From positions 24,358,001 through 24,422,000 of the forward strand of contig OY776130.1 of the NCBI GenBank assembly GCA_963675135.1: DNA of 64,000 bases, in the 5' to 3' direction. Every line of letters begins with the position of its first letter. Positions within the stretch are counted from its first letter, which is position 1. Of the stretch, positions 22,164-34,358 are shown in pieces. The stretch is from Galeopsis tetrahit (Eukaryota > Streptophyta > Magnoliopsida > Lamiales > Lamiaceae). A program made the position numbers and the translations under genes. Below the pieces are notes generated by a model. It did not search any database. It worked only from the letters and a program-made list of their open reading frames with translations, and was not told where the DNA came from.

Positions 22164-23777
22164 TGTTGGTCCTTGATGGAGTATGACACAAGTGTATGGG
22201 GAGGGGGGGAATGCACTTGTGTCTACAAATTCTTTCTTTTTCAAAAACTGTTTAACTTAATCAGGGAGGCTGTCTCACAACTGTCCTGAGTGATAATCTT
22301 GAAAGATAATTGGCCTACTGAAAACTATGAAGTAATCAGTTGGAAAACTATCTAAAAGAGTTCTTAAGTGCGGAATGTGGTTGGCCTTTTCTTTGAAAGA
22401 ATACTCCTAGTTGATTCCTGAAAAACCAGGTTATCAGGGACTTTGTCCAAAACAGTTTTTATTAACTTTGCTGAACTTACTTCTTTAAGAATGATTTTAT
22501 CAAGTAATGTGAGTAATAGAAAAGTGCAATAAGTAAATGACACAACAATTTATAGTGGTTCAGAGTCTCAAGCTCCTACATCCACTTTCCCTGATTGAAC
22601 AGGATAATTCCTTAACACATGGAATTAGCTTGTTTTATAGTGCCAAGGTGCACTGATCAACAACACTATTTTAGTGCTTTGATCCCTGGGATAAACTGAG
22701 TCCTAGTGCTCAATCTCACTAAGTTAAGACTGTATTTTCACTTAACAATCCTTAACTCCTCACTTCTACAACAAACTCTACTTCACTCAATGAGGTAGGG
22801 GTTTGAGGTTTGACTCCAACTAATTGAGATACCCTAATAAGAACAGTGTAAAAGCTTAGGATATCTCAGTGCTAAGCTTGGGATTGTTACAATGAAAGGC
22901 TTAGCTTTTGAAGTGATCAGGAAACTTGGGATTGTAAAGAATAGCTTAGGTTTCCTTTGAATGCTTGATAGTAGTTTGATAGCAGATAGTTGGATGCTTG
23001 AATCCTTGGATCACTTCTGAATTTATAGAGCAATTTGATCAACTATCCGTTGGAGAGATAGCATTTCAAATTGTCTATTTGAAGCTCCATTGAAACGGCT
23101 ATGAAGGCCTGCCTTCTATTATCAACTGTGTAAAAGACTCTTCAATGGTTGCTTGAATGAATGTGTTGACTTCTGAAAAATGCGGTTGAGATGACTTGTG
23201 TCAGCTTCCAAATTTTGCACATTTCCCAAGGTTGATTGTGGCAGACTTTACACTCAACCAACGGTCAGATGGACAAGTGTCCTGAACATTCCTGCTGCAG
23301 GTGGAATGTTCCTCATTCATTCAATTCTTCAGTCTTTAATGCTTTTCTAAGTCTTCAATGCTTGTTCAGGCTTGATGGCAATAAATGCTTCATTAAATTT
23401 GTCTTCTGTGCATGTATCATTCAATGCCTTTAATTCAAAAAGTCCTCAAGCTGATCTGATATAGCACTTATCAGTTTATTGCAGCTTGACTTCTTATTCA
23501 GCCATGTTGTCCTCTTCAGCATGTTTGTCTTTGAAGAATCAGCAGACTTGTCCTAACCACTTAAAACACTTAAAGCTGCCTAACACATTCAACTTTGGAC
23601 AACTATCCTGAACTATGAATCTCACAACACTTCTGAGATTTAGACTTAAGCATTTCTATTGTCTCAACTATCCTGAGACAGCTAGACTGATACATCTTTT
23701 AATTATATCTCAACTAATCTGATCATCATCAATCAGGGGTTTTGGTATCTTAATTAAAATCAATTTATTTCCCAACA
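22164..23777 (-). repeat. 5' LTR of Element B (1614 bp)
   Basis: On the minus strand it starts TGTTGGGAAATAAATTG at 23777 and ends GGACCAACA at 22164. It is the uninterrupted partner of 5942-9227 and serves as the empty-site reference for the two insertions there. On the minus strand CTCTATAAAT near 23021-23030 is the likely TATA box. It bears no later insertion. Confidence 0.92.
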
Positions 23778-26119
23778 TCCTCCAACCCATTTTGTCGAGG
23801 AGAGCCAAATTAAAAAGGTGGGGATCCTTTAACCTCATCCCTCCGTTATCCTTTCTTTTGCATAGAGGCTCATATCTAGTCCACGACATACTTCTAGAGG
23901 TACCAGAACTTATTCATCATTTTATGTAGTTCATCCAATAAGGTCTTTGGTAGCAAAAATATACTCATACAATAAGTTGGGATAGCTTGAGCAACAACTT
24001 TAATCAGAATCTCTTTGCCTGCCTTTGATATGTTTTTCTTGTGCCACCCATTGATCTTTTTCCACATATTCTCTCTAATGTAAGCAAACACCTCCTTCTT
24101 TCTTCTACCAACAGGGACGGAAGTCCCAAGTACCGACATGTATTCAGTGGTTGGTGCACTCCCAAAATATCTCCAATTCTGCTGCGTATATTACGATCCA
24201 CATTATTACTGAAATAGGTGCGCGATTTATTGTAGTTGTTCGCTTGTCCCGGCATAAAGTTATAAGTGTTTAATACCTCCTTCAACGTTCTATCTTCTTG
24301 TTATGTTGCCTGACAAAACAGTAGGCAATCGTCCACAAAAAGGAGGTGAGTAATCGTTGGGTTGCCTCGACAAACTTTCCCTTCATGCAACAAGACTCAT
24401 CTATTCGTATTCATCATAAGAGATGATAATCCCTTAACGCACAATATAAAAAGATACAGAGAAAAAGGATCGCCTTGACGAAGGCCCCTCCCTAGTACCA
24501 TCGACCCCACCAAGTCATCATTAACCCTGAAGTGATACCGAACAGTAGTCACACACAGTAGCATCCATTGCACCCATTGTTCGCAAAAACCCATATGTCG
24601 CAGGACACCTTTTAGATAGGATCAATCCACCCTATCATACGCCTTACTAATATCAATCTTAAGCGCCAAACATCCGGTCTTTCCTTTAGTTTTCTTACGC
24701 ATATTGTGGATTAGCTCGAAGGCGATAAGGATATTATCATGAATAGCTCTCCCTAACACAAAGTCCGATTGTGATTTATCCACTAAATCTGGAAGCAACA
24801 CCTTTAGTTGGTTGCATAAAACTTCACCTCCTTCAACGTTCTATCTTCTTGTTATGTTGCCTGACAAAACAGTAGGCAATCGTCCACAAAAAGGAGGTGA
24901 GTAATCGTTGGGTTGCCTCGACAAACTTTCCCTTCATGCAACAAGCCTCATCTATTCGTATTCATCATAAGAGATGGTAATCCCTTAGCGCACAATATAA
25001 AAAGATACAGAGAAAAAGGATCGCCTTGACGAAGGCCCCTCCTTGGTACCATCGACCCCACCAAGTCATCATTAACCCTGAAGTGATACCGAACAGTAGT
25101 CACACACAGTAGCATCCATTGCACCCATTGTTCGCAAAAACCCATATGTCGCAGGACACCTTTTAGATAGGATCAATCCACCCTATCATACGCCTTACTA
25201 ATATCAATATTAAGCGCCAAACATCTGGTCTTTCCTTTAGTTTTCTTACGCATAGTGCGGATTAGCTCGAAGGCGATAAGGATATTATCATGAATAGCTC
25301 TCCCTGACACAAAGTCCGATTGTGATTTATCCACTAAATCTGGAAGCAACACCTTTAGTTGGTTGCATAAAACTTTCGAGATCAGTTTATAAACAACATT
25401 GCACAACGATATTGGTCTCAAATCCTTCATGCTTGCAGGGTTGTCACATTTGGGTATCAAAGTAACATTTGTATCATTCAATCCAGGTGGAAAGAAGCCC
25501 CTATCCAACCAAGAGGTGCAAGCTTGAAAAATATCTTCACCCAACACGTCCCAATTTTTTTGCCAAAGTGCTTTCTTAAACACCTCTCTCGTAAAAGTTG
25601 CAATCAAATTATTGTTTTCAGCCGCTGTGATACGAGGTTGTATGCCATTGTGAACTGGAGAGAGATCTTGAGGTATTGGATTTCCTTGAAACAGGTCACT
25701 TAAATAATTACGAACAATATCATTCTTACCATTCGAATCTTCCACCCAAACCCCACTACCCGTTTGCAATCTCTCAAATTTATTCACTTTGCTCCTCTTT
25801 GAAGCCATATTATGGAAAAAATTGGTATTACAATCGCCATCCTTGAGCCAAAATAACTTCGTCCTCTGTTTCCAGTGGCTCTCTTCATTTATGAAAAGAG
25901 AACCCAACAATTTTCTTAACTCATCAACTCATGCAGCCGCCCCCTATCTGATCTACCCTGAAGTTGCGCCAATTGCGTCTCAATATCACATTTATTTTCT
26001 CGAAAAGATTTTGCAATATGTTCACCCCATTTGCTAAGAGTATACGTTGTGGGCTTTAATCTTCCCACCAATCCAAGGTCTCGTAAACCCATCCAGCTCG
26101 CTGTAACAACCCTTGCCAA
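23778..26119 (-). pseudogene. LINE reverse transcriptase and downstream region
   Basis: RT motifs visible on the minus strand include TLIPKCDNPASMKDLRPISLCN, GRAIHDNILIAFEL, LNIDISKAYDRVD, GLRQGDPFSLYLF and the catalytic FVDDCLLF (twice, because of a 551 bp duplication). Downstream is VGRRKKEVFAYIRE ... KAGKEILIKVVAQAIPTYCMS, typical of the LINE thumb/connection region. Several stops and frameshifts interrupt it. The final visible bases code GGMRLKDPHLFNLALLDKMGWR and join the fragment at 5941. Confidence 0.87.
24275..25375 (-). repeat. 551 bp tandem duplication within LINE RT
   Basis: Units 24275-24825 and 24826-25375 are about 98 percent identical, both starting ACCTCCTTCAACG and ending with GTTGCATAAAACTT. 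Each holds GLRQGDPFSLYLF and FVDD. As 551 is not a multiple of three, the duplication also shifts the reading frame. Confidence 0.95.
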
Positions 26120-26149
26120 AATCTCCTGGTGGAACCATTTATTTTCGAA

Positions 26150-26977
26150 CTAAAAAGATCGTTTCTTTTTCGTAGAAATAATTGGTTCAGTATCCAACAA
26201 GATTGGGTTATGATCTGAAACAGTGGCAATCAAATTTAGAAGGCGAGCGTGCGGGAATAAGTTTTGCCAATCTGCATTGCACATAGCCTTGTCCAGCTTT
26301 TGTTCAACAAAATGACTAGTCCCTCTTCCCCTAAACCATGTGAATGGATATCCAATCAACGGAATATCTGTGAGCCCACTGTCTGTCGTCGCTTCTAAAA
26401 AACCCCTAAATAAATACTCAGGATGAGCCACCCTTCCACTCTTATCACAATGCCATAGTAAATCATTATAGTCCCCAATAAAAACCCAAGGAAGCCTATA
26501 GTTGGAGGCTAAGGTACGTAACAGATTCTAAGATAATTGTCTCCTGCTACGTTCCGAGTACCCATAAAATCATGTAAGTCTAGATACCACATTATTACAT
26601 CGAACTTCAACGTCAATATGATGCAAAGAGTAAGACAAGAGGCTACAAGTCACTCGATTATTCCATAATAAACTCAGACCACCACTACGACCATCACAGT
26701 CAAAAGTAAAACAATTATCAAACTTCAATTTAACCCTCAACAACTCAAGCCTACTAGCAACCGAAATAGTTTCTGAAAGAAATATTACATCCGCCTTATG
26801 AGTCCTAACAAGTTCACACAATGTAGGAACCGTAGCTGGTTGGCCAAGACCCCTACAGTTCCAACTAAGGATGATCATAATCCATAAGTAACTAGGGATA
26901 AAATTCAAGGCTCTCACAAGTAAAGAGAAAACCAATGGCTTCCGACTAAGGAAAGAAGATACATAATTGACGAACAT
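26150..26977 (-). pseudogene. LINE AP-endonuclease domain
   Basis: It begins with MIILSWNCRGLG, the typical start of plant LINE ORF2, followed by ADVIFLSET. After a frame break it shows FIGDYNDLL near 26470 and, in the last part, TDIPLIGYPFTWFRGRG and the conserved end VSDHNPILL. The order and motifs match the apurinic-type endonuclease that nicks the target site. At least one frameshift lies between 26570 and 26431. Confidence 0.85.
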
Positions 26978-27000
26978 CGATTAGTCAATACATAATCCAA

Positions 27001-27199
27001 CTTGGGATGCAGAACAGACGAAGGTAGGTGATGATCGGACCGATGGGTGTTCGTCGGTGCATGCATTATGGTATAATGGGCGTGACAATTAGCGCATACG
27101 TTATATGTGAAGAGTTACCCCCCTAAGTAACAGTCTTACTGAAACGAAAGTACTCAGTGTTCATATCCCTATACAAAAATGGGAAATAAAATATGAGCA
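27001..27199. other. Short unassigned stretch between two LINEs
   Basis: Probably the 5' untranslated part of the younger LINE and the 3' untranslated tail of the older one. I see no ORF or repeat. Confidence 0.3.
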
Positions 27200-28260
27200 T
27201 TGCCCTCTCCAAATAGACGAGGTGGCCTATGTCTTCGCAATAGAGTCTGGTGCCTGGTTCGCCTCCCTAAAATATGAGTGAAGCGGACAAACATATCCTC
27301 CAAAAGATGTCAAGTGACGCTCCAGAGGCCCCGAAGCCTCCAACGAATAATGGGAATAAATCCCTTCCAAGTCCTGACTGCCGACTCCAAATCTAATTCT
27401 GACTATAAGTTTCTCTAGCCCTATGGGAAAACATAATAGCGTAATGACCCGCTCCTATCTCTGCCTCAAGAGGGAAACCCCAACCGACGTTACGAGCGAA
27501 AGTCGCAACAAAGAACTCCCTCAAATTACAAAACAAAGCCCCAGTGGAGAGAGCCCCTAGAGAAGATAGAAAACTACCATCCACGTTCACCTTGTACCAA
27601 CCCGGATCCGGAGGAAACCACCTAACCGAGTCTGGACCCGAATAGACCGAGGGCGACACTGAACCCCCAAGGCATGGCATACCACCAGATTTCAAACCGA
27701 ACCATCCACTCGACCCTTGGAAAGGCCAACAGACTCACGTACCTCTGAAAGGACAAGAGCCAAGCACCTATGAACAGATGGACCCGCTCCATCAAAGACC
27801 ACCCTGTTACGAACATGCCAGATGGTCCAAACAGTTGTAACAAATGCCACTCTCTAAAGCTCCAAAACCTGTAGACTAAAAGACATGCCCAAGGCCTGGA
27901 GAAATATATCATGAAATACTACCTCAGAGTATAAAGTGACCTGAAAGTAGGAATCAATAATGGAAAAAACCTGGCAAGCAAAGTTACAGTCACAGAGAAG
28001 GTGATCAATGGTCTCCACCACAACTCTACGAAGAGGGCACAAAGACGGACATGAAACCCCATAACGCTGCAACCAATCCACCGTAGAAAGTTTACCCCAA
28101 ATGGCCCTCTAGATGACTGTAGAGTGGCTCATCAAAATAAATGAACCTCAAATCCAAAAAGACCAATTGACCCGAGGGAGGGGCTGCCGAAAAAAATCAT
28201 AAGCCATACTCGATGTCAGTTTCCCTGAAACTGAAGACAAGGTTAAACAAATATAAAAAC
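27200..28260 (-). pseudogene. C-terminal end of a second LINE (zf-RVT and RNase H)
   Basis: On the minus strand: a degenerate SGKLTSSMAYDFFRQPLP region, then IWGKLSTVDWLQRYGVSCPSLCPL ... VETIDHLLCDC (the zinc-finger region at the C-terminus of plant LINE ORF2). RNase H follows, with GWYKVNVDGSFLSS, GWGFPLEAEIGA and a FREANQ-like end near 27250. Pieces lie in three frames, so it is a pseudogene. It lies upstream of the start of the first LINE, in the same orientation, and is cut on the other side by X1 at 28268. Confidence 0.8.
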
Positions 28261-29073
28261 AATGTTATACTCCCTCCGTCCAATTTTATTATGGCCACTT
28301 CTTCGGGCACGGATTTTAATGAATATTGATTATATATTCATAAAGTAGATAAGTTGAGGGTATGATGAGATATTGTGGGGTACATTTGTAAATAGAGTTT
28401 ATTAACAAACTAAGACAATTCATAAGTCATTTAAACAAAGTAAGACAAAAAAATTCAGTAAAACAATTAGGACCAAAATCAGTTACAAAATTCCTATTAT
28501 GACTTTTCTTTATTAAATTAACAATTAAATATAATAATATACTCTTATATCATTTCTCATTTCAAAACTGACCCCTTCATATTCAGAATCCTAAAATGGA
28601 GGCGGCATTAGGGTTTTTTGAGGTTGCAGCCGTCACCAACTACACTGCTCGAAGAATCGAAACGCTGGCCTCCGTGTGAGTGGTGGAGATCGATGAGGAT
28701 GGTGGCGCCGACGATTTGACCGTTTCTTTTTGCGATTTGTGATGATGAATTTGATCCGTTTCTTTGTGCGATTTTTACCTCGTCGGCGATTGATTCGCGA
28801 TGGATCCAGATTTCCTGGTAATTTTTACCTCGTCGGTGATGAAAAACAATTATATATTTTTACTGTTAATTTTGTCAATAATTTCTTCCCTGAGAATTTC
28901 CATTCTTGATTTAAGGAGAAACTATTTGGTGTTTGCGTAGTAATCCGGAGGTTGTCCGGAGCAAGAAAGTGTAAGAGATTCCAATTTATGAGCATTAGTG
29001 GTTCAAAACTGGGATAGATCTTTTGTTTTGCTGAAGTCCTGCTTCTTTTTCAAATTAATAATGATTTCTGCTA

Positions 29074-29359
29074 CTCCCTCTGTCCCATACTTGAAGGCAC
29101 AAATGAATTGGGCACGAGTTTTAATGAATGAATTATTTATTAGTATTGTGTAAGATAAAGTGGGGGTAGTAAAGACTTTTCAAGTTTATAAATAGTAATA
29201 AAGTTACTTTTTAGTGTAATAAAGTAGTGACATTTGTTGTAATATTGTGATGTTTTAAGGAGATTGTTTAAAAGTGTTTTTGCTATTTTAGGTAATGTGC
29301 CTTCAAGTATGGGATGCTCAAAATGGTAAAATGTGCCTTCAAGTATGGGACGGAGGGAG
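29074..29359. mobile_element. Stowaway MITE, 286 bp
   Basis: Ends CTCCCTCTGTCCCATACTTG and, reverse complemented, CTCCCTCCGTCCCATACTTG extend into about 27 bp TIRs (continuing AAGGCAC), flanked by the TA dinucleotide on both sides. The right TIR core is partly duplicated inside (near 29290). It lies inside X1. Confidence 0.93.
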
Positions 29360-29681
29360 TATAATTTTTCTTCTTTTGTAACTATATAAAATGAGTATCT
29401 CTGCCTTTTATTCGTCATGTTTTTGCTGAATGTGTGCTGTCAAGTTAGGCGAATGGAAAATTATTGCTGGACTTGTTTCTGCTGATAACAAAGTTTCTGC
29501 AATTTTCATTGCATATATAAACTCAATTTACTGCATATATTTGTATGTATAATACAAATTTCATGTATTTTCGTATAATGTAATTTTTATATTCAATAGT
29601 TTATTTACTTCACGAACTAAGAAAATCATAATTATTGTAGAATTTATGATAAAGTTTTATATTATTATTATGCAATGCACA

Positions 29682-30248
29682 TAGGGGTGGAAATAGGTTG
29701 GGCTAGGCTAGGCTTTACATGAAAAAGTCTGGGCCTGGTTTATAAATATTGAGCCTGAGCCTGGCCTGTTATCTGTGATAGGCTTTTTTTGCAGCCTAAG
29801 CCTGGCCTTTTAAGTAAATAGGCCAGGCCTACGAGCCTTTTAGAAGCCTATTAAATATGAATCGTAGTTCAATATTCAAAGTTGCAAATAAAATTTACTA
29901 CCAAAATAAATGCATTACAACTATGAGTTTAAATACAAACATTATAATGATTTCAAAAGTACTAAAATAAATTTAACTTACTTTAATTTAATTTAATATA
30001 AATGTTAGTACTAAATTTTAAGAATAACTTATTATAAAATATATATAAATATAATATATAATGTTAAATAGGCCGGCCTGGTAGACTTATAAGGCCTTAT
30101 TTAAAGCCTAAACCTAGCCTACTTAACTAAATAGGCTTTTTAAAAAGCCTTAGCCCGGCTCATATTATAAATAGGCTAGGCCTAACAAGGCCCTTAATAG
30201 GCTAGGCCGTAGGCCCCTGTCGGGTAGCCCGGCCTACTTCCACCCCTA
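29682..30248. mobile_element. hAT MITE, 567 bp
   Basis: The ends TAGGGGTGGAAATAGG and (reverse complement) TAGGGGTGGAAGTAGG are flanked by a perfect 8 bp TSD, AATGCACA (29674-29681 and 30249-30256). X2 has the empty site near 42003-42016. Subterminal regions repeat AGGCTAGGCC/GGCCTAG-type words. No coding region. Confidence 0.93.
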
Positions 30249-30939
30249 AATGCACATATTATATATATGCATATACTGAGAATATGCAACAATTTTTTAT
30301 ATGCAAAGATATTACCCAATATATTTATGACTATTTAATAATTTCCATAGATAAAATAACTCATGCACATATTAAAGTATATGAAATTATCAATTGCATA
30401 TATAAAAAAATGTATGCATATTTGAAAATATATGCACTTATCGGTTGCATTTAATAAAATATGTGTATATGCATCATGCAAACGTATTATGGGTGTTATT
30501 CAACAAGTATTTGTTAATACAAGTTGTTCATCAAATTAATTTAAACACATTTAGAGGTGTATGGAGTAAACTAATTTTTTTGAATGTATTAATTTTATTA
30601 AGTATTTTATAATATAATTTATATTTTAATAAAGATATGGTATGCAAAATAATAACTATACGAATATTTAATTAATTAAAGTATATTTACGATTAATAAG
30701 AAAAATATTGAATATATAAAAGAGAAAATTTATAAAAAAGGCCATTTAGGCACCTAACTTCTTAAATAAAGACAACTTTTATAATCTTTTTAAAAAAAGG
30801 ACAAAAACGCATGTTAATAACCCATTATACCCTTATATTTAAATATGGAAATTAATTTATTAATTTAATAATTAAATAACAAGTCTTCATCTTCCTTATT
30901 TGTCGCCATAGATTTTTGGTTAATTTATTAATTTAATAA

Positions 30940-31412
30940 TTAAAGAACGGGTTTCTTGGCCGGAAAACTCAAATCTTCAAGCTTTTTGGTTAATCCATGA
31001 TGAATCAAACATAATCCCGCTGCATCTACAAACGATTGGCCATAGATTTCAGATTGGTGAAGCAACAATCCTCGATTTCCTCTTGAAATCGAGGGATCTT
31101 TTTCTTCTTTTAGTTTCTGTTTCAGTTTTGGGTGACCCCTCACGCCCAAAAACTGATTTCCGATGATTCTCAAAGTTTCTGCTGCTTAGAGGCTTGTTCC
31201 TCTCTTTCAACGACGGCCATGGCTATAAGGTCTCGTCTCCTTTGCTCTTCCATAATTGTTTCCTCGATCTGTTCTTTCGACTGCACATGATCAAGAGACT
31301 TTCCACGCGATCGTTTCTTTATATTCCTAGGGGATTCAAACTTCACCGATTTCTTCATTATGGATGATGGACGCGAAGCCGCCGGAGATACAGTAGAAAC
31401 TTTTAATTCCAA
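30940..31412 (-). pseudogene. Coding-like cargo in the MULE, unknown protein
   Basis: The minus-strand frame from about 31412 encodes a basic, charged peptide with MKKSVKFESPRNIKKRSRGK followed by a Glu/Arg/Gln-rich helix (IEETIMEEQRRRDLIAMAVV). It stops at 31170, where an overlapping frame runs on to 30940. Codon use and lack of low complexity suggest a real exon captured from a host gene, now without a clear start (the leftmost codon is TTG; the first ATG is about 19 codons in). I do not recognise the family. Confidence 0.4.
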
Positions 31413-31688
31413 GGGTCAGATGAAGAGTTTTGCCAAGGGTATGATTATTAATTCCACACGTACACACATAATTTGCAAAGAATTTAGGATTTTTTGAGAT
31501 GATTTTAATTTAGGTTCAATTTTGCTCTGTTTTCGTGAAATTGTGATGATTTACGTGCGTGTTGCTGAAATGTAGTTCATGATTATTTGTTATTGGTTTG
31601 GTCAAGGGATAATGCAGATCTTATTTTGCATATGTATACGTATTTCTGCATAATCACATTCTAATATGAAGACACCGTACTATTTTTT

Positions 31689-31814
31689 CTGCATTATTCA
31701 TTTTATTATGCAGTTTTAGATTTCATTGTTCTGCATTATTCATTTTATTATGCAGTTTTAGATTTCATTGTTCTGCATTATTCATTTTATTATGCAGATT
31801 TAGATTTTATATTA
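31689..31814. repeat. 42 bp minisatellite, three copies
   Basis: Copies start at 31689, 31731 and 31773 with CTGCATTATTCATTTTATTA. The first two are identical, the third differs near its end. A related CTGCATAATC word precedes them. Confidence 0.9.
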
Positions 31815-34166
31815 ATTTTCCAACCATGGTCTAGGGAGCAAAATGTTCTTCTCACTTCTCACTTCGTCTTCTTCCGTACTTCACGGTTTCCTTTCTTCAC
31901 AAATTGAAAAAACCCCAAAATTCTGCACAAAATTTACAAAGTTTGACCGGAGTTGTTGATAGAGTTTAATTTTAGGAAGTTTTAATTAATTGCGTAATTC
32001 GGGGGGCTTTAATGAGCTGATAGAACTTTAGTACCAAACCTGTTTTTCTTCTCATTTAATTTTAGGAAGGTTTTTCTTAATTGCGTAATTCTCGGAATTA
32101 ATGAGCTGATAGAGCCAGCTTTAAATTTCAAACATTTAAATAATTTCTCCATATTAATTCCGAATTTATGTATTAAGGGCATGATGGTACATTTATGTGC
32201 CATTTTGTCCTTATTCTGAAACTATTTTGAATCATGTCTTTATTTAAAAAAACACTAAGTGAAATGACCTTTTATGTGAAATCCCCTATATAAAAATATG
32301 AGTGTGGACAAACATAAAGTATGATCTCGAATTTTAGGAAAGTTTTTTTAATTGCAATTAGCGCTATAATCGAGGGATAATTAAATCATTTGAAAATTTG
32401 AAATTAAAACCAGCTAGAATCGAGGAGAATTATCTCCCAGCTTAATTTAAAATTTAAATGTTTGACTTTCCTAAATTTCGATTAACATTATTAATTGTAG
32501 TTGAAATTCTTAATTAATTAGAAAACATGGGCATAATCGACTATATAGATTGGATTTTGTCCTTAATTGTTTTACTAAATAAAACTAGTTTTTTGCCCGT
32601 GCGGTGCACGGGGTTATATAATTTTGTTTTTATAATCTTTATAAATATGTTTTTTCTTAAAAAAATAAACTTTTGATTTCTTGGTTAACTTTTTTTTATT
32701 GAACTAAAAATAAAATATATAACTAAAAAGAAAAAACTAATGATTTTTTTTCAAACTTGAAGCCCAAAATATACTTTTTGTGATTAGTTTTAGTCATTCC
32801 ATTTTAATTGATAATTTATTAATAGCCATGCATATATATGTACAACTGTTTTAAGATTAAGATTCAATGTGTATATGTTTAATTTTCTGCAAACATTTTA
32901 GATTACAATAAAACCAATTTATAATAACAGAGAGTGAACTTTTTAGGATATATGAAGCCCTTTTTATGATATTCAATTTTTATGTTTTCCTTTTTAGTCT
33001 TCTTATTCATTGTTTAAAATAATTGTGGGAATAGAAATGATTTGTTGTCTATTTTATTTATTTAAGATTTCAGTTTATTTATTATTATGTGTGTATTATA
33101 ATTTTGTTTAAATCTTAGACGACCTTCCCTTTTGTTTTTGTTTAGACTTTACAGTATCTCGTAGAGTTTATTTATTTGTTGAGCATTTCATACAAAATAA
33201 AGAGTGTTCTTAAATTTGAAGAACTAAATTTAAATATTTTCCGACACCCTTTTTAAATTAACTCTTTATTTTATCTATTATTTTTTAGGATATGTGTATT
33301 TTTGTCGGTTAATTTACACTAATTTTTCAACCTTGAAATTTGTCTATTAAATTTACAAAATTCATTGAGAAATTTTTAGCTTCCTAAATGGCAATTATTA
33401 TAAAACCATGTGAATTCTTATGATAAATTGTATAAATATTCACAAAATCTGTTGGGCAAAAGATTTTTATACAGGACTCTTCGACCACCTGAAAAATAAG
33501 ATCCAAGGGAAGTATATCAAGCAAAATTGTAACAACAATGTCCATAATCAACACAATTTTACATATAATAAAAAATCAATGAAATTATGTAACTTAGGAA
33601 ACTGGAGCAAGTGAAATTCTAATGTACGGTCATCATTTCATTTCGGAGCCAAGTCTAAAGTCCTAGACTGTTGCAAATATGAAAGAACAAATGTGAATCA
33701 CAAATTACCCTAAAAGCTCATCCAGTTTTGAATTAATTCTAAGATTTTTAAGGTTCTTATACAATTACAGGAGTACATGACTTCTTTCACCATTTCTTAT
33801 AAAGGAACATAAAATTGAAGATGCCCATTGAAGAAAAATTCAAAGAAGATACACAACATTATTGCACTACACACATGAAGTGGACAATAAGAGAAAATTT
33901 CTAAGATTGTTGATAGAGTTCAACAGAAACAAAGGCCCACTTTTATAAGTCCAATTTCATAAATTGACAATCTAAAGAGAAACAACATTCTAGTTAAAAT
34001 ACAAAAAGAACACATGTATAACTCATATACAAAAAATTACATTCTTAAAGTGAAAGTGAAAGTTAATTCTGAAACATCTTGCCTAAAAGAAGATGATACA
34101 ACAATCCCATCTTTTCTTCTTACATCTAAAAACCTCTAAAGCAGATCTAAGTATTGTTGTTCACCG

Positions 34167-34358
34167 TCATGCACAGTCATCAGTGTACAAATCAAGCTCC
34201 TCTTCGTTTACAGATTGAGCACCGCCGGTACCCATCATAGTCACAGTCATCTGCGTTGATACTGAGGCAGACTTGTTTGGAATTGATTGATCACGTACAG
34301 AGACACTGTCGTCGCCGTTTGCAAATCCACCTCTGCAGCCATCGCCCTTCGTGATCAT
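34167..34358 (-). other. Short ORF inside the Helitron-like element
   Basis: A 63-residue minus-strand ORF rich in Gly, Asp and Ser (starts MITKGDGCRGGFANGDD, ends LDLYTDDCA). Its GC content is higher than its surroundings, so it could be a captured exon, possibly from the same gene as the exon at 36124-36225. I do not recognise it and cannot see matching splice sites with confidence. Confidence 0.3.

Larger units (their letters stand above)
5942..23777 (-). mobile_element. Element B: complete but defective Sirevirus-like copia retrotransposon
   Basis: On the minus strand the order is 5' LTR (22164-23777), primer-binding site, gag, protease/integrase, RT/RNase H, two-part env-like region, polypurine tract and 3' LTR (5942-9227). 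Flanks ACCTC at 5937-5941 and TCCTC at 23778-23782 form a 5 bp TSD with one mismatch, and the LINE frame joins exactly across it. About 3.3 kb of the 17.8 kb is later insertions: a solo LTR, a Harbinger MITE and a hAT element. It cannot move by itself: gag has a stop, pol is frameshifted, and part of RT is deleted. The LTRs look about 97 percent identical in stretches I compared by eye, suggesting moderate age. Confidence 0.93.
23778..27000 (-). mobile_element. LINE (non-LTR retrotransposon) split by Element B
   Basis: On the minus strand the order is endonuclease (about 26980-26150), linker, RT (about 25910-24300) and the post-RT region (24285-23778). It then continues at 5941 on the other side of Element B. 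The 5' start is near 27000, just after the end of an older LINE. It is full of stops and frameshifts and carries a 551 bp tandem duplication in RT. No poly-A tail or TSD could be identified because the 3' end is lost. Confidence 0.88.
30722..32286. mobile_element. MULE-type element, 1565 bp, with coding-like cargo
   Basis: It is flanked by a perfect 9 bp duplication, TATATAAAA (30713-30721 and 32287-32295), and X2 lacks it. The ends GAGAAAATTTATAAAAAAGG and (reverse complement of right) GGGGATTTCACATAAAAGGT are imperfect TIRs that share the AAAAGGxCATTT core. A 9 bp TSD is typical of Mutator-like elements. Inside are two adjoining minus-strand ORFs and a 42 bp minisatellite, but no transposase. 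Confidence 0.75.
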
